DNA of 12,487 nucleotides. Origin: a bacterium (GTDB lineage: Bacteria > SZUA-79 > Acidulodesulfobacterales > Acidulodesulfobacteraceae). Positions 6,375 to 12,487 of the stretch are shown piece by piece. Numbering within the stretch: the first letter of the stretch is position 1; the number at the start of each line of letters is the position of its first letter. A model generated the notes under the pieces. The model did not search any database. It was not told where the DNA came from and saw nothing but the letters and a program-made list of their open reading frames with translations. Position numbers and translations under genes: made by a program. The stretch is from assembly GCA_021806125.1 (NCBI GenBank), contig JAJZYC010000026.1:1-12487 (forward strand), written 5' to 3'.

Positions 6375-8815
6375 ACGTCTAAGTTCACCACGTTCAGTGC
6401 ATTATCTTCTATAAACTTCCTTCTGGGTTCTACCTTGTCTCCCATAAGAATATCGAACATTCCGTCTGCTTCTATAAGGTCGTTTATGTTGACTTTTCTC
6501 AGCATCCTCGTTTCTTTGTTCATAGTCGTCTGCCAGAGCTGTTCGGGATTCATTTCTCCGAGTCCTTTATATCTTTGTATAGATATATTCTGCGGCGCCT
6601 TGGATTTAATAATATCGTAAAAATCGTTCATGCTTTTTGCTTCATATTTTTTAGAATCGGCAACTATTACTACGTTCGAAAGTTCTAACGATTTTATTTC
6701 TTTATCTAGATTATAAATCGTTTTATAATCTACCGATTCTAAAAATCTTTTGTCTATGCAGGCCGAAGCGATAAAATTCTTAAACCGGATAATAAGTTTA
6801 TTATAATCCTCAAAATCTTCATCGTTTATTAAATCGGTTTCATAGTCTTTATTTTTTAAAAAACCGATAAGCGCGTTTAATTTATCGGATATGCTGTTTT
6901 TTAAAAAGTCTTTGGACGTTATATCGTTATTCAGCAGGTATTCAGTTGTTACTTCGCTTATATGCGTTTTATTTAATTTATTGATTAAATTTTTGTAGCT
7001 TTTTATTTTATCTATCGATTCTTTAACCCATTTTTTATCTAAGATTACGTCGGCGGCATCATTCTGTTTTCTGTAAACGCTGAGAGAATTAAGAGATTCG
7101 TTTATAAGAAAAGCATCTAACGCTTCGTCGTCCTTAAGGTAGGATTCGCTGTTGCCTCTTTTAACCCTGTAAAGTGGGGGCAGGGCTATGTATAGATAGC
7201 CGTTTTCAATAACTTCTTTCATATATCTGTAAAAGAACGTTAAAAGCAGTGCCCTGATATGGGAGCCGTCAACGTCTGCATCGGTCATTATAATTATTTT
7301 ATGGTATCTGAGTTTTTCGAGATTAAAAAAGCTTTCCTCTTTTTTCGAAGTTCCCGACGTGATGCCTCCGCCGAGGGCCGTAATTAATATCTTAATTTCA
7401 TCCGAACCGAGCATTTTTTCAAGCCTGGCTTTTTCGACATTTAAAATTTTCCCTTTCAATGGAAGTATGGCCTGATATTTTCTGTCTCTTCCCTGCTTGG
7501 CGCTGCCTCCGGCTGAATCTCCTTCGACTATATATATTTCGCACTGTGACGGGTCTTTTTCCTGACAGTCCGCCAATTTTCCCGGTAAAGACGAAAAGTC
7601 CAATAAGCTTTTTCTCCTTACGAGTTCCTTTGCTTTTCTTGCCGCTTCTCTGGCTCTTGCAGCATCTAAAGCTTTTTCGACTATAATTTTTGCGGTCTGA
7701 GGATTTTCATCGAAAAATTCGGCTAATTTTTCATTTAATAAAGATTCGACTACTCCTTTAATAAAACTATTGCCGAGCTTTGTTTTAGTCTGTCCTTCAA
7801 ACTGAGGATTAGGCATTTTAACGCTGACTACGGCTATTAAGCCTTCTCTAACATCGTCGCCGGATATTTGTATTGTTTCGTTGCGCTTGCCGCTCCTGTC
7901 TTTAAAATTATTCGCGTTAGAAATATAATAATTATTTATAACTCTCGTTAATGCGGATTTAAAACCGACTAAGTGGGTTCCGCCTTCCTTAGTATTGATG
8001 TTGTTTACATAGGAATATAATATTTCCGAATATCCGTCGTTATACTGGAGGGCTATATCCGTGATAACATCGTCTTTTTTTGCGGTTATAAAAATAGGCT
8101 CTTTAATAATAGCATTTTTATTTTGATTTATATATTCTACAAAAGATTTAATGCCCCCGTCATATTTAAAATCATGCGATTTATTATTAATTTCGTCCGT
8201 TATATTAATATGTATTCCCGCATTCAGAAAAGCAAGCTCCCTTAATCTGTTAGATAAGATATCGAAATCGAAATTATTATATTCCATAATTTCATAGTCT
8301 GGAATAAAGGTAATGGAAGTGCCTCTTTTATTCGTCTTTTCGCTTTTTTCAAGCCTGCCGAGCGGTATCCCCTTGCTGTAGCTCTGCCTGTAAACATATC
8401 CGTCGCGATAAATTTCCATATCTAATTTTTGGGATAAAGCATTTACGACGGAAATACCGACGCCGTGAAGGCCTCCCGACACTTTATACGATTTTTTATC
8501 GAACTTGCCGCCGGCATGAAGGACGGTAAGAACAACCTCGGCGGCGGAAACTCCTTGCGGCTGATGAATATCTACCGGAATACCCCTTCCGTCGTCTTCT
8601 ATCGTAATAGAGCCGTTGATGTTAATGCGCACGAATATATTTTTACAATATCCTGCCAGCGCTTCGTCTATACTGTTGTCAACTACCTCGTAAACTAAGT
8701 GGTGCAGGCCTTCTAATCCTGTTGAACCTATATACATTCCCGGTAATTTTCTTACCGCTTCCAAGCCTTCTAATACTTGAATATCCGAACTTTTATATTC
8801 TTCTTCGCCGCTCAT
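6371..8815 (-). CDS. gyrB: DNA gyrase subunit B
   Basis: GyrB supplies the ATPase of DNA gyrase, which introduces negative supercoils ahead of replication forks. The GHKL ATPase domain shows VYEVVDNSIDEAL (Glu43, Asn47), DDGRGIP (74-80) and GGLHGVG (114-120); the transducer has QTKTKLG (342-348). The Toprim domain has EGDSAGG from Glu431 and DADVDGSH (512-519). The C-terminal QRYKGLGEMN (747-756) is typical. Between about residues 560 and 735 there is a charged insertion of roughly 170 residues, as in E. coli-type GyrB, explaining the 814-residue length. AAGAGG lies 7 nt before the ATG (complement of 8823-8828). The gene is 27 nt downstream of dnaN, probably in the same operon; recF, often between them, is absent. 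No gyrA follows; the 3' end overlaps tatA by 4 bp. Confidence 0.98.
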   Translation of the reverse strand: MSGEEEYKSSDIQVLEGLEAVRKLPGMYIGSTGLEGLHHLVYEVVDNSIDEALAGYCKNIFVRININGSITIEDDGRGIPVDIHQPQGVSAAEVVLTVLHAGGKFDKKSYKVSGGLHGVGISVVNALSQKLDMEIYRDGYVYRQSYSKGIPLGRLEKSEKTNKRGTSITFIPDYEIMEYNNFDFDILSNRLRELAFLNAGIHINITDEINNKSHDFKYDGGIKSFVEYINQNKNAIIKEPIFITAKKDDVITDIALQYNDGYSEILYSYVNNINTKEGGTHLVGFKSALTRVINNYYISNANNFKDRSGKRNETIQISGDDVREGLIAVVSVKMPNPQFEGQTKTKLGNSFIKGVVESLLNEKLAEFFDENPQTAKIIVEKALDAARAREAARKAKELVRRKSLLDFSSLPGKLADCQEKDPSQCEIYIVEGDSAGGSAKQGRDRKYQAILPLKGKILNVEKARLEKMLGSDEIKILITALGGGITSGTSKKEESFFNLEKLRYHKIIIMTDADVDGSHIRALLLTFFYRYMKEVIENGYLYIALPPLYRVKRGNSESYLKDDEALDAFLINESLNSLSVYRKQNDAADVILDKKWVKESIDKIKSYKNLINKLNKTHISEVTTEYLLNNDITSKDFLKNSISDKLNALIGFLKNKDYETDLINDEDFEDYNKLIIRFKNFIASACIDKRFLESVDYKTIYNLDKEIKSLELSNVVIVADSKKYEAKSMNDFYDIIKSKAPQNISIQRYKGLGEMNPEQLWQTTMNKETRMLRKVNINDLIEADGMFDILMGDKVEPRRKFIEDNALNVVNLDV

Positions 8816-8842
8816 TCACAAACCTCTTATTTTAATATTTAA

Positions 8843-10072
8843 TTAATATCTCATCGGCATAAATACGCCTATAACCTGCATCGGCTTAACTTTATTATCA
8901 CTGCCGCCCGATTCGTTTTCCGACATTGCATAAGGTTCGATAACAAAAGGGGTATAAATAGTATTAAACCTGACGCTTAAGTTGTTTTCGGATATATTTG
9001 AAATAAAATCCATAATATATCTTGAATTTAATTTAATGCTTATCGGTTCGCCTTTATAATTAATTTCTAATTCGTCGCTACCTTCCCCTATGTTTGTATT
9101 AACCGTTTTAATTAAAAGATTATTTTCGCTGAAACTCAATTCTATCGAATGGCTTTTTTCTTCGGCAAGCAATGAAACCATTTTAATTGAATTATAAAAA
9201 TTTTTCGTGTTAATTATTGAAGTTTTATAACCGTCTTTAGGGAGAACGGTATTATAATCCGGAAATTTTCCTTCAATAAGCCTCGATATAAGCTTAGTAT
9301 TTTTATTAAAATTATCCGATTGTTTTTCAAATTCAAAAATTACGTTATTTGAATTTATTAAAATTTTTATGAAACCGTCTTTTTCTAATTTTAAAACTTC
9401 GGTTAAAATTTTCTTTGGAATTATAACGCCTATTTTTAATAAATCATAAATACCGCCGTTTTTTTTCCCGTTATAATTAATTTCGGATTGGGTTAAAGCT
9501 AATCTATGCCCATCAGTTGCAACTAACCTAAGATAATCTTTGCCGTCTAATTCTTCTAAAACAAAATAAACTCCGGTAAGATTTCTTTTCGTATCTTCCG
9601 ATGCCGCTGTTGAAAGTATTACTTTACTAATAAGTGTTTTAAAGGTTTTCAATTCGATGTTAAAATTATCCTCAGATTCGAAATCGATAATAGTGGGATA
9701 ATCGCTTGCCGGAACGGTGGTTAATTTAAAAACGGTTTTTTTGTAGCTTATAGTAACGACTCCGGCTTCATTTTCAATAAATTTTATAAATAAATCTTCG
9801 TCTCCTTTTTCTTTATTTTCAGGAAATTCTTTTATAATATTATATATTTTTTTTGAATTTACGGTTGTTTTACCTTCGGATATAATTTCGGCGCCGCAGT
9901 ATGTTACTATACTAATTTCTAAATCTGTCGCGCTTATTTTAATGAAATTATTTTCTATGCTTTCTATAAGCAGATTGGAAATTATCGGCATTGAGCCTTT
10001 TTTTTCGGAAGCGCCCTGAACCGCCGACAGGCAATTTAAAAAAAATTGCTTTTTAATTTTAAAATTCAACAT
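8843..10072 (-). CDS. dnaN: DNA polymerase III beta subunit (sliding clamp)
   Basis: DnaN forms the ring-shaped processivity clamp for DNA polymerase III. The N-terminus (INKF-like FKIKKQFFLNCLSAVQGA), the GSMPIISNLLIE stretch, VPASDYPTI, the LVATDGHRLAL motif (near residue 190) and the final VFMPMRY, which matches the conserved PMR end, are all recognisable. At 409 residues it is longer than E. coli DnaN (366). Part of the extra length is a polar Ser/Gly/Asn insertion just before the C-terminal strand (about residues 382-396). Base composition is very AT-rich, with many Asn, Lys and Ile codons. AAAAGG lies about 11 nt before the ATG, a weak site. It follows dnaA with a 208-nt gap that holds unusual repeats and precedes gyrB by 27 nt. 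Confidence 0.97.
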   Translation of the reverse strand: MLNFKIKKQFFLNCLSAVQGASEKKGSMPIISNLLIESIENNFIKISATDLEISIVTYCGAEIISEGKTTVNSKKIYNIIKEFPENKEKGDEDLFIKFIENEAGVVTISYKKTVFKLTTVPASDYPTIIDFESEDNFNIELKTFKTLISKVILSTAASEDTKRNLTGVYFVLEELDGKDYLRLVATDGHRLALTQSEINYNGKKNGGIYDLLKIGVIIPKKILTEVLKLEKDGFIKILINSNNVIFEFEKQSDNFNKNTKLISRLIEGKFPDYNTVLPKDGYKTSIINTKNFYNSIKMVSLLAEEKSHSIELSFSENNLLIKTVNTNIGEGSDELEINYKGEPISIKLNSRYIMDFISNISENNLSVRFNTIYTPFVIEPYAMSENESGGSDNKVKPMQVIGVFMPMRY

Positions 10073-10120
10073 AATTAACCAAGCCTTTTATTATTTATTA
10101 ATTAATTTTAAAAACATTAA

Positions 10121-10132
10121 TAGTAGTAATAG
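10121..10132 (+). other. TAG/TAA triplet run resembling DnaA-trio elements
   Basis: The plus strand reads TAG TAG TAA TAG, and the minus strand, which is the dnaA sense strand, reads CTATTACTACTA. DnaA-trio motifs of the B. subtilis origin are 3'-GAT/AAT-5' repeats with this spelling, placed in the dnaA-dnaN gap. The strand and the direction relative to dnaA agree with that layout. A DnaA box and GC cluster directly next to the trios are not seen here, which weakens the call. Confidence 0.35.
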
Positions 10133-10160
10133 AGTTTAAAAAGTTTATAAATATTTAAGT

Positions 10161-10194
10161 GTTTAAAATTATAAATATATTTATAATTTTAAAC
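10161..10194. repeat. Perfect 34-bp palindrome in the dnaN-dnaA gap
   Basis: Two 17-bp arms (GTTTAAAATTATAAATA and its exact reverse complement) meet with no loop and no mismatch. All 17 base pairs were checked by hand. Neither strand has a T-run after it, so it does not look like a standard intrinsic terminator. Confidence 0.95.
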
Positions 10195-10249
10195 CTGTGT
10201 AATTTTATTGTATATTTTTAATAAAATTGTTTAATTCTTTTTATATAAA

Positions 10250-10271
10250 AAATTAAACATAAATTAAACAT
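10250..10271. repeat. 11-bp tandem direct repeat just downstream of dnaA
   Basis: AAATTAAACAT occurs at 10250-10260 and directly again at 10261-10271. It lies 9 nt beyond the dnaA stop on the transcribed side. The copies are identical; function is unknown. Confidence 0.9.
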
Positions 10272-10280
10272 AGTTATGTA

Positions 10281-11675
10281 TTATTTTTTTATCATTTTAA
10301 TAATGTTATTTAATATTTTTTCTAATTTTTCATTAGTTTCTAAATTCTTTTTGACTTTATTTACCGCGTAAATTATAGAAGAATGGTCTTTACCGCCGAA
10401 TTTATCGCCTATTTCTGGAAAGGATAATTCCGTATGATTTCTTATTAAATACATAGCAATTTGGCGAGGTTCCACAAATTCCTTTAATTTTTTATTTGAC
10501 TTAATATCGCCAATTTTAATATTAAAATAATTACATACTGATTTTATAATGTTTTCCGCCGTTATAACTTTTTCATTTTCTTTAAGTAAATTTGACGTCG
10601 CTTCTATTGCAAGGTCGATGTTAATTGGTTTTCCGGTAAAAGAGGAATAGGCTGATATTTTAATCATCGCTCCTTCTAATTCCCTTATATTTGAACTGAT
10701 TTTATTAGCTAAAAGGTTTAAAACATCGTCCGGAAAGTTAATATTATTCAATAAGGCTTTTTTCTTAAGGATGGCTACCCTGGTTTCAAAATCAGGAGGC
10801 TGAATATCAGCTATCAGCCCCCATTCGAATCTTGACCGTATTCGTTCTTCGAGGCTTACTATGTCTTTAGGTATTTTATCGCTAGATACCACTATCTGTT
10901 TTTGGTTTTCATATAAGGCGTTAAAAGTATAAAAAAATTCTTCCTGAGTTCTTTCTTTTCCTGCAATAAATTGTATATCGTCTATAAGAAGAACATCGAC
11001 GTTTCTATATCTATTTCTAAAATCGACCATTTTATCGTCCCTTATAGACGTTATCATTTCATTAGTAAATTTTTCGGACGAAACGAGGTATACAGTTAAA
11101 TTTTTTTCTTTTATTATCTTATTTGCTATAGCGTTAAGCAGGTGCGTCTTGCCTAGACCGACGTCGCTGTATATAAACATAGGATTATATGTCTGCCCCG
11201 GCAGGTTGGCTACAGCAAAACTTGCGGCATGAGCAAATTGATTGCCGGAGCCTATAACAAAGTTTTCAAAAGTATATTTTGAATTAACGTTAAGATAAGC
11301 TTTTTTTAGATTTTTTTTATTCTCCGAAATTTTTTCAATATCAGCCGCTTTGTTTAAAACATAACCTCCGGAACCGTTATTTTTTATGCCGGGCGTAGAA
11401 ATAGAGATATTGTTTTCGCCGGAATTGAAAGTATCTGGGCTTTCATTGATATTATAAATAAAATTTAGTTCCTCTTTATTGTTTAAATTTCTCCAGATAT
11501 TTAAAATAATTTCTTTATATGATTCATTGATAATATCTTTAAAAAATTTATTTGGAACGGAAAATATCAAGGTATTCTCGCTTAAACATATATCGGTAGG
11601 ATTGAACCATATATTAAAATTACTGGCGCCAATTTCTTTTTTTAATTCTTCAAGCAGAGGGTCTACTTTATCCAT
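10281..11675 (-). CDS. dnaA: Chromosomal replication initiator protein DnaA
   Basis: DnaA binds boxes at oriC, oligomerises with ATP and opens the duplex. Its 464 residues show all four domains: an N-terminal helicase-contact domain (1-75), a poorly conserved polar linker (about 76-130), the AAA+ core from YTFENFVIGSGN (134-145) on, and a DNA-binding domain from about 370. Walker B is LLIDDIQF, the arginine-finger region is LEERIRSRFEWGL (275-287) and sensor II is NIRELEGAM. The signature DHSSIIYAVNKV sits at 430-441. The Walker A reads YSDVGLGKTHL instead of the usual YGGVGLGKTHL: the first Gly of the P-loop is Ser170 and the next is Asp171, while GKT is kept. The start is the ATG at 11673-11675 and no Shine-Dalgarno is evident. 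Confidence 0.97.
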   Translation of the reverse strand: MDKVDPLLEELKKEIGASNFNIWFNPTDICLSENTLIFSVPNKFFKDIINESYKEIILNIWRNLNNKEELNFIYNINESPDTFNSGENNISISTPGIKNNGSGGYVLNKAADIEKISENKKNLKKAYLNVNSKYTFENFVIGSGNQFAHAASFAVANLPGQTYNPMFIYSDVGLGKTHLLNAIANKIIKEKNLTVYLVSSEKFTNEMITSIRDDKMVDFRNRYRNVDVLLIDDIQFIAGKERTQEEFFYTFNALYENQKQIVVSSDKIPKDIVSLEERIRSRFEWGLIADIQPPDFETRVAILKKKALLNNINFPDDVLNLLANKISSNIRELEGAMIKISAYSSFTGKPINIDLAIEATSNLLKENEKVITAENIIKSVCNYFNIKIGDIKSNKKLKEFVEPRQIAMYLIRNHTELSFPEIGDKFGGKDHSSIIYAVNKVKKNLETNEKLEKILNNIIKMIKK

Positions 11676-11724
11676 AAAATATATTTGAAATTTTTATTAA
11701 AGACGGGAATAATAAAATTAAACA

Positions 11725-11750
11725 GAGTTGTCAACAACTGTTGATAACTC
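11725..11750. promoter_or_regulatory. Inverted pair of DnaA-box-like sites
   Basis: The arms GAGTTGTCAACA (11725-11736) and TGTTGATAACTC (11739-11750) are inverted copies with one mismatch and a 2-nt spacer. They contain TTGTCAACA on the plus strand and TTATCAACA on the minus strand, two and one mismatches from TTATCCACA. Location 50-75 nt before dnaA fits origin binding and dnaA autoregulation. Confidence 0.6.
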
Positions 11751-11994
11751 AAATTGTATAATAATTACAAGAACTTAAATTAAAATTTTATAATAAAACG
11801 GCGCTGATTTTCTTATTATTTTCTCAAGATTTAAATTATAAAAAATCAGATAAATCAACATTATCAAATTTTTAAATATATTTCAATTAAATTTTATCAA
11901 AATATTTCTTGTAAAATCAATATGTTAATTCATAAAAGCCTTAATAAAGCTATATTTTATCATAGGTTATGGTTAAATTGGAAATAAATAATGC

Positions 11995-12023
11995 TTGACA
12001 TATTAATATTTATTTGCTTTAAT
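11995..12023 (+). promoter_or_regulatory. Strong sigma70-type promoter for rpmH-rnpA
   Basis: A perfect TTGACA (11995-12000) is followed by a 17-nt spacer and TTTAAT (12018-12023), with a TGn extended -10 (TGC, 12015-12017). The expected start is near 12030, giving a leader of about 37 nt that carries TTGGAG (12053-12058) before rpmH. Confidence 0.7.
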
Positions 12024-12066
12024 TAAAATTTATCATAATTTTAATATTTAGTTTGGAGCAAATCTT

Positions 12067-12216
12067 ATGAAGCGCACATTTCAGCCGAGCAAATTAAAAA
12101 GAAAAAGAACCCACGGTTTTTTGAGCAGAATGAGCACAAAGAACGGAAGGTTGGTTTTATCGAGACGCAGGAGAAAAGGACGTAAAATACTGGTTCCGAT
12201 AATTAGTTCTAAATAA
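12067..12216 (+). CDS. rpmH: Large ribosomal subunit protein bL34
   Basis: bL34 is a small basic protein of the 50S subunit. The 49-residue product starts with MKRTFQPSKLKRKRTHGF and continues with RMSTKNGRLVLSRRRRKGR, which is the family pattern across its whole length. It ends in ILVPIISSK, a few residues longer than the 46-residue E. coli protein. TTGGAG (12053-12058) precedes the ATG by 8 nt. It is the first gene rightward of the probable origin, has its own strong promoter, and lies 16 nt before rnpA, the usual partner. Confidence 0.97.
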   Translation: MKRTFQPSKLKRKRTHGFLSRMSTKNGRLVLSRRRRKGRKILVPIISSK

Positions 12217-12232
12217 GTTTTATGCATTTAAG

Positions 12233-12487
12233 ATGCCTGAAATAAATTTTAAATTAAACGAATTTTTAAAATTAAAAGATAAAGAATTTATAAATTATAT
12301 CTTTAAGCAGGGAAATAAAAAACCTCAAAAAATTTCGGTCATATTTTACGTCGAATCCCCCCGGTTTAAATTTTTAATTACTTTTAAAAAAAAGCTTTTA
12401 AATTCGGTAAAACGTAATAAATTAAAAAGGCAGATTAAAGAATTTATAAGACTTAATCAGTATAATCTTAAAAAGATAGATTGCGCA
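12233..12487 (+). CDS. rnpA: Ribonuclease P protein component, 3'-truncated by the window edge
   Basis: RnpA is the protein cofactor that helps the RNase P RNA mature tRNA 5' ends. Eighty-five residues are visible. The N-terminal pattern K-x2-EF-x2-YIFKQGNK and the hallmark RNR motif in SVKRNKLKRQIKEFIRLN (about residues 58-75) identify it, followed by the start of the usual D-hydrophobic strand at the window edge. The rest is divergent, with high Lys, Asn and Ile content. The ATG at 12233 was chosen because the only earlier ATG (12222) opens a seven-codon frame that stops at 12245. There is little Shine-Dalgarno, so it may rely on coupling to rpmH, 16 nt upstream. Confidence 0.92.
   Translation, partial: MPEINFKLNEFLKLKDKEFINYIFKQGNKKPQKISVIFYVESPRFKFLITFKKKLLNSVKRNKLKRQIKEFIRLNQYNLKKIDCA

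Larger units (their letters stand above)
10073..10280. other. dnaN-dnaA intergenic region, very AT-rich, with palindrome and triplet repeats
   Basis: This 208-nt gap has no ORF. It holds three structured elements, listed separately: a TAG/TAA triplet run, a perfect 34-bp palindrome and an 11-bp tandem repeat. No close match to the DnaA box TTATCCACA is visible; the nearest thing is a TTACACA on the minus strand (10197-10203), which I do not call a box. In Bacillus subtilis the unwinding element of a bipartite origin lies in this same gene gap, so a replication role is plausible. It must also hold any promoter of dnaN, but I cannot pick one out with confidence. Confidence 0.5.
11676..12066. 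other. Probable oriC region between divergent dnaA and rpmH
   Basis: This 391-nt AT-rich gap has no ORF. Its position between dnaA (minus) and rpmH-rnpA (plus) is the commonest origin location in bacteria, and gene strands diverge from it as expected for leading-strand genes. It contains an inverted pair of DnaA-box-like sites near dnaA (11725-11750) and weaker TTATCAAA(A/T) sites at 11861-11869 and 11894-11902. It also has long AT tracts that could unwind, and the rpmH promoter at its right end. A dnaA promoter should lie here too; a minus-strand TTGACA (11734 to 11729) sits inside the DnaA-box pair, but its -10 partner (TATTCC, 17 nt on) is poor. Box count is low compared with well-studied origins. 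Confidence 0.65.

Noticed and set aside
11479..11688. Plus-strand frame of 69 codons across the dnaA start
   Set aside because: Antisense to the conserved DnaA N-terminal domain; no ribosome binding site.
11804..11849. Inverted repeat CTGATTTT / AAAATCAG in the dnaA-rpmH gap
   Set aside because: Arms of 8 bp separated by 30 nt in AT-rich DNA are likely chance.
12222..12245. Seven-codon frame overlapping the rnpA start
   Set aside because: Could be a leader peptide, but it has no ribosome site and a frame this short is expected by chance.
12357..12362. C6 run in rnpA as a possible frameshift site
   Set aside because: The frame stays open and the RNR motif follows in frame, so there is no sign of a disruption.
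1..12487. Mobile element, prophage, CRISPR or defence system
   Set aside because: No transposase, integrase, long terminal inverted repeats, spaced direct repeats or defence domains were seen; all genes are conserved cellular ones.

Overview
The window spans a bacterial chromosome origin region and the metabolic genes on one side of it. Everything recognisable is housekeeping or central metabolism. I see no transposon, phage gene, CRISPR array, tRNA or rRNA. The DNA is AT-rich, most strongly around dnaN, dnaA and the intergenic regions at the right. The gene set (2-oxoacid:ferredoxin oxidoreductase, succinyl-CoA synthetase, a Tat translocase subunit, and a GyrB carrying the long insertion common in Gram-negatives) suggests a Gram-negative with anaerobic or microaerobic ferredoxin-based metabolism. 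A low-GC deltaproteobacterial-type lineage (Desulfobacterota or a relative) is possible, but that placement is inference and weakly supported.

Left part (1-5287, + strand): a compact, probably single operon. It runs sucD (5' end outside the window), a ferredoxin-type delta subunit, then the alpha, beta and gamma subunits of a 2-oxoacid:ferredoxin oxidoreductase (best read as KorDABC), then ndk and nth. Gaps are only 15-32 nt. Together these genes interconvert 2-oxoglutarate, succinyl-CoA and succinate, with ferredoxin as electron carrier, and Ndk balances nucleoside triphosphates. After nth comes a small four-helix membrane protein that resembles only the C-terminal helices of a cbb3-oxidase catalytic subunit.

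Middle (5308-6374): queE (minus) and tatA (plus) diverge from a 59-nt gap holding what looks like a bidirectional promoter with a shared palindromic -10. TatA has an unusually long Lys-rich tail. The tail is entered in frame only because of a perfect 14-bp tandem duplication; with one copy the protein would stop at 80 residues.

Right part (6371-12487): gyrB, dnaN and dnaA on the minus strand and rpmH and rnpA on the plus strand, flanking a 391-nt AT-rich region. This is the classic oriC neighbourhood, although recF is missing between dnaN and gyrB. The dnaA-rpmH gap has an inverted pair of DnaA-box-like sites and a strong rpmH promoter. The dnaN-dnaA gap has a perfect 34-bp palindrome, a TAG/TAA triplet run resembling DnaA-trios, and an 11-bp tandem repeat. 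Both flanks of dnaA could therefore contribute to replication initiation. The most unusual items are the TatA repeat, the elements in the dnaN-dnaA gap, the mini-CcoN protein and the altered Walker A of DnaA.
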